Source: CAYOPZ01 sp964406005
GTDB taxonomy: Bacteria; Bacteroidota; Bacteroidia; Bacteroidales; SM23-62
Length of the DNA: 26,474 nt
Direction: 5' to 3'
Assembly (NCBI GenBank): GCA_964406005.1
Contig: CAYOPZ010000043.1
Location: 1 to 26,474 of the forward strand
A program made the translations under genes and the position numbers. Positions 7,738-14,281 of the stretch are shown here, piece by piece. The notes below the pieces were generated by a model. The model did no database searches. It had not been told where the DNA came from and worked only from the letters and a program-made list of their open reading frames with translations. The stretch's first letter is position 1. Each line of letters opens with the position of its first letter.

Positions 7738-8886
7738 CTACTGGTGATGTTCCTCCGTGGCCATTCCGAAATACAATGCCGACAGGATGGTAAACACATA
7801 CGCCTGTATCAATGCAACAAGCAATTCCAGCATGAACATAAAGACGGTAAACGCAAGACTTACCACGGATACCCCGTAACCGAGTGCTACGTTCATCTGC
7901 CCGAAAATAAAGATCAAACTGAAAAAGCCCAGCGCAACGATGTGCCCTGCAGCAATATTGGCAAACAACCTGACCATCAGGACAAAGGGCTTGGTGAACA
8001 TGCCCAGGAGTTCCATAACAGGCAGCAGCGGAACAGGGAGTTTCAACCACCATGGTACCCCCGGAGTGTTGACGATGTGCACCCAGTAAATGCGGTTGCC
8101 GTTTATGGTTGTAATGAAAAATGTGAACAGGGCAAGCACCATTGTTACAGTGATGTTCCCCGTAATGTTCGCCCCCCCGGGAAATATCGGGATCAGTCCC
8201 ATCATATTGTTGATCCAGATAAAAAAGAAAATGGTCAGAAGGTAAGGAAGAAACTTCCCGTATTTTTTTTCGCCGATGGAAGGCCTGGCAATTTCATCCC
8301 GGATGAACAGTATAATGGGCTCAACAAGGTTTTGGAGACCTTTCGGCGCCTGCCCCTCTCTTCTGCCATAGGCTTTTGCCACAGCAATAAAGACCCAGAG
8401 CATCAGGACCAGGCTGACCAGTATCGCCAGAACGTTCTTGGTAAAGGAAAGGTCAAGTGCGGGAAGCACTGTACTGCCATCTCCGTCAAGCTCCACGATC
8501 TTCCCTCTGTAATCCCCCTGTGTTTCAAACCGGAATCCTTTATAATCGGAATGTCCGTGGTGAAACCTGGAAAACATGAATACATTCAGGCCCCTGGTCT
8601 TGCTGTAGATGATGACCGGAAGGGGAATGCTCAGGTGGAAGTCCCTGTAGGTAAGGATGTGCCACTCGTAGGCATCAAGAACATGGTTAAAAATGAATGC
8701 GGAGGGAACAAAACTCCCATCCGATTCACCATGATCTCCGTTTGCTGCATATTCCGGGTTCGCCGGGCCAGGTTGCCCGGTTCCTTCGTTCCGCCCGTTT
8801 TGCAGACCGGAATGTCCTGTTTGCGCAGATAAAAGGACAATGAGCAAAAACGCTCCCAGAATGTATGAAATGATCTTCCTTCCCAA
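7738..8886 (-). CDS. atpB: ATP synthase F0 a subunit with long N-terminal periplasmic part
   Basis: Stator subunit that forms the ion half-channels next to the c-ring. The 382-residue product is longer than the E. coli protein (271). Residues 1-21 look like a signal peptide or first membrane segment (MGRKIISYILGAFLLIVLLSA). About 120 mostly hydrophilic residues follow before the conserved core with helices from about 150. The essential arginine is Arg306 in MVRLFANIAAGH, and the C-terminal helices hold FMFMLELLVALIQAYVF. The long N-terminal part is seen in other Bacteroidota a subunits. It sits 22 nt upstream of atpE. Confidence 0.95.
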   Translation of the reverse strand: MGRKIISYILGAFLLIVLLSAQTGHSGLQNGRNEGTGQPGPANPEYAANGDHGESDGSFVPSAFIFNHVLDAYEWHILTYRDFHLSIPLPVIIYSKTRGLNVFMFSRFHHGHSDYKGFRFETQGDYRGKIVELDGDGSTVLPALDLSFTKNVLAILVSLVLMLWVFIAVAKAYGRREGQAPKGLQNLVEPIILFIRDEIARPSIGEKKYGKFLPYLLTIFFFIWINNMMGLIPIFPGGANITGNITVTMVLALFTFFITTINGNRIYWVHIVNTPGVPWWLKLPVPLLPVMELLGMFTKPFVLMVRLFANIAAGHIVALGFFSLIFIFGQMNVALGYGVSVVSLAFTVFMFMLELLVALIQAYVFTILSALYFGMATEEHHQ

Positions 8887-8945
8887 GATTTTCGAATTTC
8901 CTAAGAGGTACTAAAAATAAGTAAAAACAATAATTATTCGATGGT

Positions 8946-9332
8946 TTAGGGTCTGTTTTTGAGCGTATTTAAAATGGATATGACCTCGAAAAGAGTAAAG
9001 GCACTGTACATAACAAGGAAACTTACAAGGAATGCAACTGCATGGGAGGTGTCCGCGGCGAGGATAATGACTATAAATACAAGATAGATGGCCAGTTTCA
9101 GGCCCATGGCCCCCAGGTACCTGGAAATGAATTTCCGGGGATCGTTTTTGCCGGCCCTGACCAGATATAGGTGAAATGCAAATGTAATGGAAAAAAGAAA
9201 GACCGGGATGACAGGAAACAGCGAAAAATAGAACCTGCGAAGGAACCAGGCAAACAGGCCATAACCCGCACAGGTAAGGACAAGGGTCAGGATAAGCAGG
9301 CGGAAGAGGAATTTTCTTACCGGTTCGGACAT
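8946..9332 (-). CDS. AtpI-like four-helix membrane protein
   Basis: A 128-residue hydrophobic protein with four predicted transmembrane helices (about 8-30, 34-57, 74-94 and 98-121). Position and topology match the small AtpI/UncI-type proteins encoded ahead of F0 genes, which help c-ring assembly or Mg2+/Ca2+ transport in some bacteria. Sequence identity to AtpI is not obvious by eye, so the assignment relies on context and topology. The start at 9332 (MSEPVRKFLFR) was chosen because the in-frame extension upstream overlaps atpZ and is not membrane-like. The gap to atpZ is 10 nt and to atpB 59 nt. Confidence 0.7.
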   Translation of the reverse strand: MSEPVRKFLFRLLILTLVLTCAGYGLFAWFLRRFYFSLFPVIPVFLFSITFAFHLYLVRAGKNDPRKFISRYLGAMGLKLAIYLVFIVIILAADTSHAVAFLVSFLVMYSAFTLFEVISILNTLKNRP

Positions 9333-9342
9333 AATAAAAATA

Positions 9343-9585
9343 CTATTTGATCCGGATGAAGTCTTTGATGGTGTAATAAATGGAAAAACAGACTGCCAGG
9401 AGAGTAAACAGAAGTGTAAAAAGCGGGAATTCCATTCTTTCCACCGCTTTATCCAGCTTGATCCCTCCGAACACCCCTGCGAGAATGATCGCAATCATTT
9501 GAAAAGCAATGCCCGTATACTTCGCATAATTACTTGGTGTCGAGGGCCGGCTTTTCTTTGGGTTCGGTTTTAACTGGTTCTTCAT
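9343..9585 (-). CDS. atpZ: AtpZ/AtpI-family two-helix protein
   Basis: An 80-residue protein with a basic, Pro/Ser-rich N-terminus, then two transmembrane helices: YTGIAFQMIAIILAGVFGG and FPLFTLLFTLLAVCFSIYYT. The arrangement YxKYxGxAFQM followed by a GGxKLD turn is typical of the AtpZ family of F0F1-associated assembly or Mg2+ transport factors. The only in-frame start that leaves the conserved first helix intact is the ATG at 9585, so its first 18 codons overlap the end of the bactofilin gene by 56 nt in another frame. Function in this organism is inferred from the family. Confidence 0.8.
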   Translation of the reverse strand: MKNQLKPNPKKSRPSTPSNYAKYTGIAFQMIAIILAGVFGGIKLDKAVERMEFPLFTLLFTLLAVCFSIYYTIKDFIRIK

Positions 9586-9940
9586 CGCTGGGGGTGACGG
9601 CAGCCATATCACAGTTTCCGGTAAACTGGCATCCCGGTTCAATGGCAAGTTTGCTGGCAATGATGTCTCCGGTGATCCGTGATTTTGCCTTGAGGGAAAG
9701 CAGCTGGGCAACGGTGATCTTCCCTTCGATGGAGCCTTCAACATCTGAATTCTTGCAGCTGATCTCGCCTTTCACTATACCTGTTTCTCCGATTACCACC
9801 TTGCCCTTTGTAAACAGTTTCCCGGTAAGGCTCCCATCTACCCTTATGTCTCCGTTGGAATCTATATCCCCGGTAATTCTGGTGCCTATGCCTATGATGT
9901 TTATCCCGTTGGTTTCGTTCTCGTTATAAATCTTTGCCAT
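9530..9940 (-). CDS. Bactofilin (polymer-forming cytoskeletal protein)
   Basis: Bactofilins form nucleotide-independent filaments involved in cell shape and envelope positioning. The 136-residue product has a short N-terminal tail, a central right-handed beta-helix domain built from short repeats (GDIDSNGDIRVDGSLTG, GKVVIGETGIVKGEI and similar, about 22-115), and a charged C-terminal tail. AAAGGA lies just upstream of the ATG, one of the few Shine-Dalgarno-like sequences here. It sits between fabH (78 nt upstream) and atpZ (56-nt overlap). Its link to the ATP synthase is positional only. Confidence 0.92.
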   Translation of the reverse strand: MAKIYNENETNGINIIGIGTRITGDIDSNGDIRVDGSLTGKLFTKGKVVIGETGIVKGEISCKNSDVEGSIEGKITVAQLLSLKAKSRITGDIIASKLAIEPGCQFTGNCDMAAVTPSDEEPVKTEPKEKPALDTK

Positions 9941-10018
9941 TTGATCCTTTTTAATCGGTACTAAATGAATATTAAAGCAAATTCAAATTTATAAAAACCT
10001 GTCAGATTCAGCAATTTC

Positions 10019-11023
10019 TTACAGATTCTTCCTGTCGTATGCCCATTTCAGGTAAATTGCACCCCAGGTAAATCCTCCTCCGAATGCAGCCAGGATGATC
10101 TTATCGTCTTTCCTGAGCCGGTCCTCCCATTCCCATAAACACAGGGGTATGGTGGCTGCAGTGGTATTCCCGTAACGGTCAATGTTTATCATAACCTTGT
10201 CCCTGGTAATCCCCATCCTTTTTGCCGTGGCTTCGATGATCCTCAGGTTTGCCTGGTGTGGGACCAGCCAGGCAAGCTCTTCCGGGGAAATATCATGTTT
10301 CTTCATCATGGCCACGGATATATCTGCCATATTTGAGACCGCAAACTTAAAAACGGTCTGCCCTTCCTGGTAAACATAATGCTCCCCGTTGTCAACCGTT
10401 TCATGGCTGGCCGGCCGGCGGGATCCCCCTGCTTTCATATGCAGGACCGATGCACCCGAACCATCCGTGTGCAGCATATGGTCTATCACACCGGTATTTT
10501 CGGTGGTGGGCTCCAGGAGCACGGCTGCAGCTGCGTCACCGAAAAGCGGGCATGTCGTCCTGTCTGTATAATCCACAATGCTTGACATTTTATCCGCACC
10601 AAGAACAATGATCTTGCTGTAACGGCCGCTTTCTATCAAGCCGGCACCCGTTTCAAGCGCAAAAAGGAATCCCGAGCATGCGGCTGCCAGGTCAAATGTC
10701 CATGCATTTTTCATGCCCGTCCTATATGCAACGATGTTGGATGTGGAAGGGAAAAACATATCCGGAGTAATGGTGGCGGTGATAAGCACCTCGACATCCC
10801 CCGGGGCTGTCCCGGTTTTGGCCATCAGTTCCTGTACCGCTCTTATTCCCATGTCAGATGTGGCTTTCCCTTTTCCTTTCAGGATTCTTCGCTCCCTGAT
10901 ACCGATCCGTTGCATGATCCATTCATCACTGGTATCCACCATTGTGCTTAGTTCATCATTGGTAAGCCTGTACTCGGGGACGTAACCTCCGACACCCGTG
11001 ATTGCTGCCCTGATAGTTGTCAT
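10019..11023 (-). CDS. fabH: Beta-ketoacyl-ACP synthase III
   Basis: Starts type II fatty acid synthesis by condensing an acyl-CoA with malonyl-ACP. The 334-residue product has the Cys-His-Asn catalytic triad: Cys116 in LAAACSGFLFAL, His256 in LVPHQANLRI and Asn286 in RYGNTTAATIP. Length is normal. The start overlaps the plsX stop in TAATG, implying translational coupling. The pairing of plsX and fabH after rpmF is widespread in bacteria. Branched-chain primer use, common in this phylum, cannot be judged from sequence here. Confidence 0.97.
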   Translation of the reverse strand: MTTIRAAITGVGGYVPEYRLTNDELSTMVDTSDEWIMQRIGIRERRILKGKGKATSDMGIRAVQELMAKTGTAPGDVEVLITATITPDMFFPSTSNIVAYRTGMKNAWTFDLAAACSGFLFALETGAGLIESGRYSKIIVLGADKMSSIVDYTDRTTCPLFGDAAAAVLLEPTTENTGVIDHMLHTDGSGASVLHMKAGGSRRPASHETVDNGEHYVYQEGQTVFKFAVSNMADISVAMMKKHDISPEELAWLVPHQANLRIIEATAKRMGITRDKVMINIDRYGNTTAATIPLCLWEWEDRLRKDDKIILAAFGGGFTWGAIYLKWAYDRKNL

Positions 11024-11964
11024 TACTGAAATATTTTCTTTATTCTTCCTGTTAAGTCCGATTCAATTACGTCCCGCGTCTGCAGGATCATAGTCCTGAC
11101 GGCTTTTTCATTCGACATTCCGTGACCTACGACTACGGGTTTGTATATTCCCAGTACCGGTGTTCCGCCATGCTGTTCGAAATTGAAGCGCCCGGTAAAG
11201 TCATCTCCGATTTTTCTGCGTGTCAGCATTGAATAAAATGCTTCCATCTCCTTAATCAGCACATTCCCTACGAAACCGTCACATACGACGACATCAACAA
11301 AACCGTCGCGAAAGAAATCATTTCCCTCAACATTTCCAATGAAATTGAAATCTTTTGTCCCTTTCATCGCCTGATAGGTGGCCTTGGTCAAAAGGTTGCC
11401 CTTTTCCTCTTCCAGCCCGATATTCAACAGCCCGACCCTGGGATTCTTTATTCCATATATAATTTCTGTATAAATGGATCCGAGAATGGCATACTGATAC
11501 AGTACATCAGGCCGGCAATCGGGATTCAGACCTACGTCAAGCAAAATCGTAGGGTTACCGTAATCATTCGGTATCGAAGCAGTGATACAGGGCCGGATTA
11601 CGCCTGGTAAGGAATTGACGATGCGCATTGATCCCACGAGCAGGGCACCGGTATTGCCTGCCGAAGCAAAGCCGTCAAGTTCTCCATTCTTCAACATCCT
11701 GAGCCCCGTGGCAATCCCCGAATCCGGCTTCATTGAGTAAACCTTTGCCGGATGATCCTCCATTGTGATGTGCTGCGAAGTATGAAAAACGGTAAATCCC
11801 CCGGGATCGTATCCTTTTCGGGTTACAATTTCATCGATCCGGTTCCGGTCGCCAAACAATATCATTTCGACATTACCGGGCAGTTCTTCGCGTGCCAGGA
11901 CCGCTCCCAGCAGGGTAGCGTCCGGTGCATGATCTCCGCCCATAATGTCGACACCGATTCGCAT
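11023..11964 (-). CDS. plsX: Phosphate acyltransferase PlsX
   Basis: Converts acyl-ACP to acyl-phosphate for phospholipid synthesis through PlsY. The 313-residue product shows the family N-terminus (MRIGVDIMGGDHAPDATLLGA), the ASAGNTGALLVG motif and VCDGFVGNVLIKE. Length is close to the family norm (about 310-345). It lies 28 nt after rpmF and shares one base with the fabH start codon, fitting a coordinated lipid-synthesis unit. Confidence 0.96.
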   Translation of the reverse strand: MRIGVDIMGGDHAPDATLLGAVLAREELPGNVEMILFGDRNRIDEIVTRKGYDPGGFTVFHTSQHITMEDHPAKVYSMKPDSGIATGLRMLKNGELDGFASAGNTGALLVGSMRIVNSLPGVIRPCITASIPNDYGNPTILLDVGLNPDCRPDVLYQYAILGSIYTEIIYGIKNPRVGLLNIGLEEEKGNLLTKATYQAMKGTKDFNFIGNVEGNDFFRDGFVDVVVCDGFVGNVLIKEMEAFYSMLTRRKIGDDFTGRFNFEQHGGTPVLGIYKPVVVGHGMSNEKAVRTMILQTRDVIESDLTGRIKKIFQ

Positions 11965-11992
11965 GAAACACCAGTTGGTTTATAAAGAGATC

Positions 11993-12184
11993 CTATTTCT
12001 TTATCTCTTCTTCAACAACCAGTTTGCCTTTATAATACAGATTCCCATCCACATAATATGCACGGTGGTACTGATGTACGGTCCCGGTTGTCGGGCAGGT
12101 TGCAAGGGTAGGTGATTTTGCCTTGTAATGGGTCCTTCTCTTATCCCTTCTCTGTTTGGATGTTTTTCTCTTTGGATGAGCCAT
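11993..12184 (-). CDS. rpmF: 50S ribosomal protein L32 (zinc-ligand-depleted type)
   Basis: Large-subunit ribosomal protein. The 63-residue product has the classic start MAHPKRKTSKQRRDKRRTHYK and ends at VVEEEIKK. Zinc-binding L32 proteins have CxxC plus a second Cys pair. Here only Cys30 remains (CPTTG instead of CPxCG) and the second pair is replaced by residues around YYVDGN, so zinc binding is unlikely. Similar forms occur in other Bacteroidota as far as I recall. The order DUF177-rpmF-plsX-fabH is a conserved bacterial cluster. Confidence 0.96.
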   Translation of the reverse strand: MAHPKRKTSKQRRDKRRTHYKAKSPTLATCPTTGTVHQYHRAYYVDGNLYYKGKLVVEEEIKK

Positions 12185-12231
12185 TAAAACTAAAATTTTC
12201 TTTCTGCAAATTTTGCAGCAACGGGTTATAA

Positions 12232-12753
12232 CTAACCAATTCCTTTCAATTTATCCCATCTGGGATCAGTTGTAGTTTTTGAACCGCCTGCCGAATGCTC
12301 CTTCAGCTTTTCTGTCATTTCAGGGTTACAGCCTGAAAGTCCATCCTTTTCAGGATGGATTCTCTGGCTGGGAAGCGCCAGATGAATGAATTCATATATG
12401 TATTGCGCCAGGTTGATCTCATTCTCCGAATCCGAAAGAATAATCAGCTCAGCGGTTTGTTCATGGTTTTCCTCCCCGAACCGCACATACAAGACGGCAT
12501 TTTTCTCTTCTATATCCAGGGGAAAAGAATCCAGGCACCTGTCACAGATGACCTTTACCGTGCCCGCAATATAAAACCTGAGTTCCAGAAACCGACTGTG
12601 ATTTTCAAGTTCAACCCTGACCGCAACATTTCCTTCTTTAATTTCCGACGACTCAAAATGATCAAAGAACGTATTGTCAATATCAAAGTGAAAATTGTGC
12701 CTGCCTTCTTTCAAGCCCCTGAAGGGTATTGAATATTGCCCCGGTCCTCCCAC
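12232..12753 (-). CDS. DUF177 (YceD-like) protein
   Basis: A 173-residue protein of the DUF177/YceD family, which in several bacteria is linked to 23S rRNA or ribosome accumulation and is almost always encoded beside rpmF. Visible features are a Cys pair (Cys70 and Cys73 in VICDRCLDSF), a third Cys at 142 in SGCNPEM, and an acidic middle. The start is a GTG at 12751-12753: the N-terminus (GGPGQYSIPFRGLKEGRHNF) fits the family and no in-frame ATG lies near. The GTG is 20 bp downstream of a near-consensus promoter. It is the first gene of the presumed 13-gene transcription unit. Confidence 0.87.
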   Translation of the reverse strand: MGGPGQYSIPFRGLKEGRHNFHFDIDNTFFDHFESSEIKEGNVAVRVELENHSRFLELRFYIAGTVKVICDRCLDSFPLDIEEKNAVLYVRFGEENHEQTAELIILSDSENEINLAQYIYEFIHLALPSQRIHPEKDGLSGCNPEMTEKLKEHSAGGSKTTTDPRWDKLKGIG

Positions 12754-12773
12754 AGCACTTAAAATTAATCGTG

Positions 12774-12804
12774 CAAAAGTAAAATATAATAATCAATTTA
12801 CAAA
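12774..12804 (-). promoter_or_regulatory. Consensus Bacteroidota promoter for the DUF177-rpmF-fab-atp unit
   Basis: On the minus strand TTTG (12801-12804) is separated by exactly 19 bp from TACTTTTG (12774-12781), matching the phylum consensus TTTG-N19-TAnnTTTG at every specified base. The transcription start should fall near 12768, giving a leader of about 15 nt before the GTG. It is the best promoter match in the window and no comparable one was seen further down the unit. Confidence 0.8.
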
Positions 12805-12855
12805 AGTTTTTCCATGCCCGGAGGCATACGGCAAATCAGGAACGTAAGACATCCA

Positions 12856-13242
12856 TCAGCCAAGTGTGCCCACTTCGGCTTCTATGGATTCGATCAGCGC
12901 ATCAATGAAGTAATCGTCTTTTGAGATATATTGTTTGGCACCGGATGCGAGGAATTCCGGGATCAGCTTTTCATCCTGCTGGCTGGAAAGGACGATGATT
13001 GAAACGTCCTTGTTTACCTCCCGCATTTTCTTTATTACATCAAGCCCTGTCAACTGCCCCGTGTCAGTGGGAAAAAGATGATCCAATACAACCAGATCGG
13101 GTTTAAGACTCATGTTTTCGAGGCATTCTTCGCCCGAAAAAAAAGTTTTAACTTCTATCCCCTGTCTGCTTTTAAATGTGTATTCAAGCAGGTTCAGGAT
13201 CATTTTGTCATCATCCACAAAAAACACCAGCTTGGTTTTCAT
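12856..13242 (-). CDS. Stand-alone receiver-domain response regulator
   Basis: A 128-residue CheY-like protein made only of a receiver domain. It has the acidic pocket Asp10-Asp12 (FFVDDDKM), phosphoacceptor Asp54 (VVLDHLFP), switch Ser86/Ser87 (IVLSSQQ) and Lys108 (YISKDD). There is no output domain, so it must act through a partner or as a phosphorelay intermediate. No histidine kinase lies nearby. It is flanked by spacers of 102 bp and about 210 bp and is probably monocistronic. Its target cannot be inferred. Confidence 0.93.
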   Translation of the reverse strand: MKTKLVFFVDDDKMILNLLEYTFKSRQGIEVKTFFSGEECLENMSLKPDLVVLDHLFPTDTGQLTGLDVIKKMREVNKDVSIIVLSSQQDEKLIPEFLASGAKQYISKDDYFIDALIESIEAEVGTLG

Positions 13243-13453
13243 ATCCTGGATTTTTAGCAGCTACAATATATATAAAATTCAATTATTTACATAAATTTTT
13301 CATCCCCGTGACCCGAATGGAAAGGAATACACGGATGCTGAACTTATTTCAGACAGAACAGGATTATCTGACAAAGTTATAAAATTCATTACAAATAGGG
13401 GAAATAACTTCTTCCCCCGGATTTGAATAAAATTCCTACTTTTGCGGGCGATC
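13243..13453. other. Intergenic region between divergent genes
   Basis: AT-rich spacer of about 210 bp between the receiver gene (minus) and the aminotransferase unit (plus). Apart from the -7 element at its right end and a TA-rich stretch near 13266-13280, no repeat, RNA gene or credible short coding frame was recognised. Confidence 0.6.
13437..13444 (+). promoter_or_regulatory. Predicted -7 element for the aminotransferase unit
   Basis: TACTTTTG matches TAnnTTTG exactly and lies 9 bases before the ATG at 13454. No convincing -33 TTTG is seen 19-21 bp upstream. If used, the transcript would carry a leader of only a few bases, like that predicted for carB. Confidence 0.45.
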
Positions 13454-14269
13454 ATGGAGGAATGCGTCCAGCCATATTTTATTCTCAACAAAGAAGTCAG
13501 GGATTGTGATTCATTCGACATCGGGCTTATCAATACAGGTACTTCAGTGTATGAGGTAATCCGGCTGGCGGGCAGCAAGCTTCTCTTTCTTGAAGATCAC
13601 CTTGAACGTTTTTTCAGGTCACTGAAGTTTTCCGGAACGGATTCATGGCTCAGCCGGGATGAGATCTGTGCGGGGATCCGGGACCTCCTGGATAAAAATG
13701 AATGCAGGGAAGGGAATATAAAAATTGTTATGAACATCCGTGAAGACTCAAGCAGGTCATTCCTGGCTTATTTTGTAAAACACCGTTACCCGACCGGATC
13801 CGAATACAGTAACGGGGTAAAGGTCATCACTTTCCCTTTCGAGAGGAATGATCCGAATACAAAGATCTGGAGGCCTGAATTCAGAATGATGGTGGCCGAA
13901 GCCCTTGCGCGGACAACCGCTTTTGAAGCATTGCTGATAAACCCCCGGGGACATGTGACGGAAGCCAGTAAAGCAAATGTTTTTGCTGTTTTCAAAGGTT
14001 CTCTCATCACCCCTCCGGACGAGACCGTACTGCCCGGCATCACACGCAGGCACATCATAGCAATTTGTGACCGGCTCGGAATAAAGGTAGTTCGCAGAAA
14101 ACTGGAACTGAATGAATTATCATCCTGTGAAGCCCTGTTCCTGAGCGGGACATCAACCAAGGTGCTCCCGGTATCCGTGGTCGATGATCAGAAAATACCT
14201 GTCGACAGCCCGGTGCTAAGCCGGATTTCCGGACAGTATGACAAGGTCATTCATGACTACCTGAACTAA
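13454..14269 (+). CDS. Class IV (fold type IV) aminotransferase
   Basis: PLP enzyme of the branched-chain/D-amino acid aminotransferase and aminodeoxychorismate lyase superfamily. The 271-residue product has the FLEDHLERFFRSL motif near 45-57, the likely PLP Lys137 (NTKIWRP, 21 residues before the FEALLIN segment), GHVTEASKANVF and the GITRR segment that contacts cofactor phosphate in relatives. ATG 13454 was chosen because a TTG at 13442 would lie inside the promoter element. It leads a five-gene unit, 12 nt before lhgO. Substrate is not assignable; the linkage to a 2-hydroxyglutarate enzyme is compatible with a 2-oxoglutarate/glutamate-coupled reaction (inference). Confidence 0.9.
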   Translation: MEECVQPYFILNKEVRDCDSFDIGLINTGTSVYEVIRLAGSKLLFLEDHLERFFRSLKFSGTDSWLSRDEICAGIRDLLDKNECREGNIKIVMNIREDSSRSFLAYFVKHRYPTGSEYSNGVKVITFPFERNDPNTKIWRPEFRMMVAEALARTTAFEALLINPRGHVTEASKANVFAVFKGSLITPPDETVLPGITRRHIIAICDRLGIKVVRRKLELNELSSCEALFLSGTSTKVLPVSVVDDQKIPVDSPVLSRISGQYDKVIHDYLN

Positions 14270-14281
14270 ATCAATCCATAT

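Noticed and set aside
7456..8832. Long open frame on the plus strand (458 codons) across atpE and atpB
   Set aside because: It is antisense to two certain genes, has low-complexity composition rich in His, Lys and Pro, and shows no family motif. It is a shadow of the atpB/atpE codon pattern.
12204..12218. Short inverted repeat CTGCAAATTTTGCAG between DUF177 and rpmF
   Set aside because: As RNA only about five pairs could form around a 5-nt loop; too weak to call a terminator or an L32 leader control element.
12815..12828. Small hairpin ATGCC-TCCG-GGCAT downstream of the response regulator
   Set aside because: Only about five to six pairs and no T-run after it on the transcribed strand, so not supported as a terminator.
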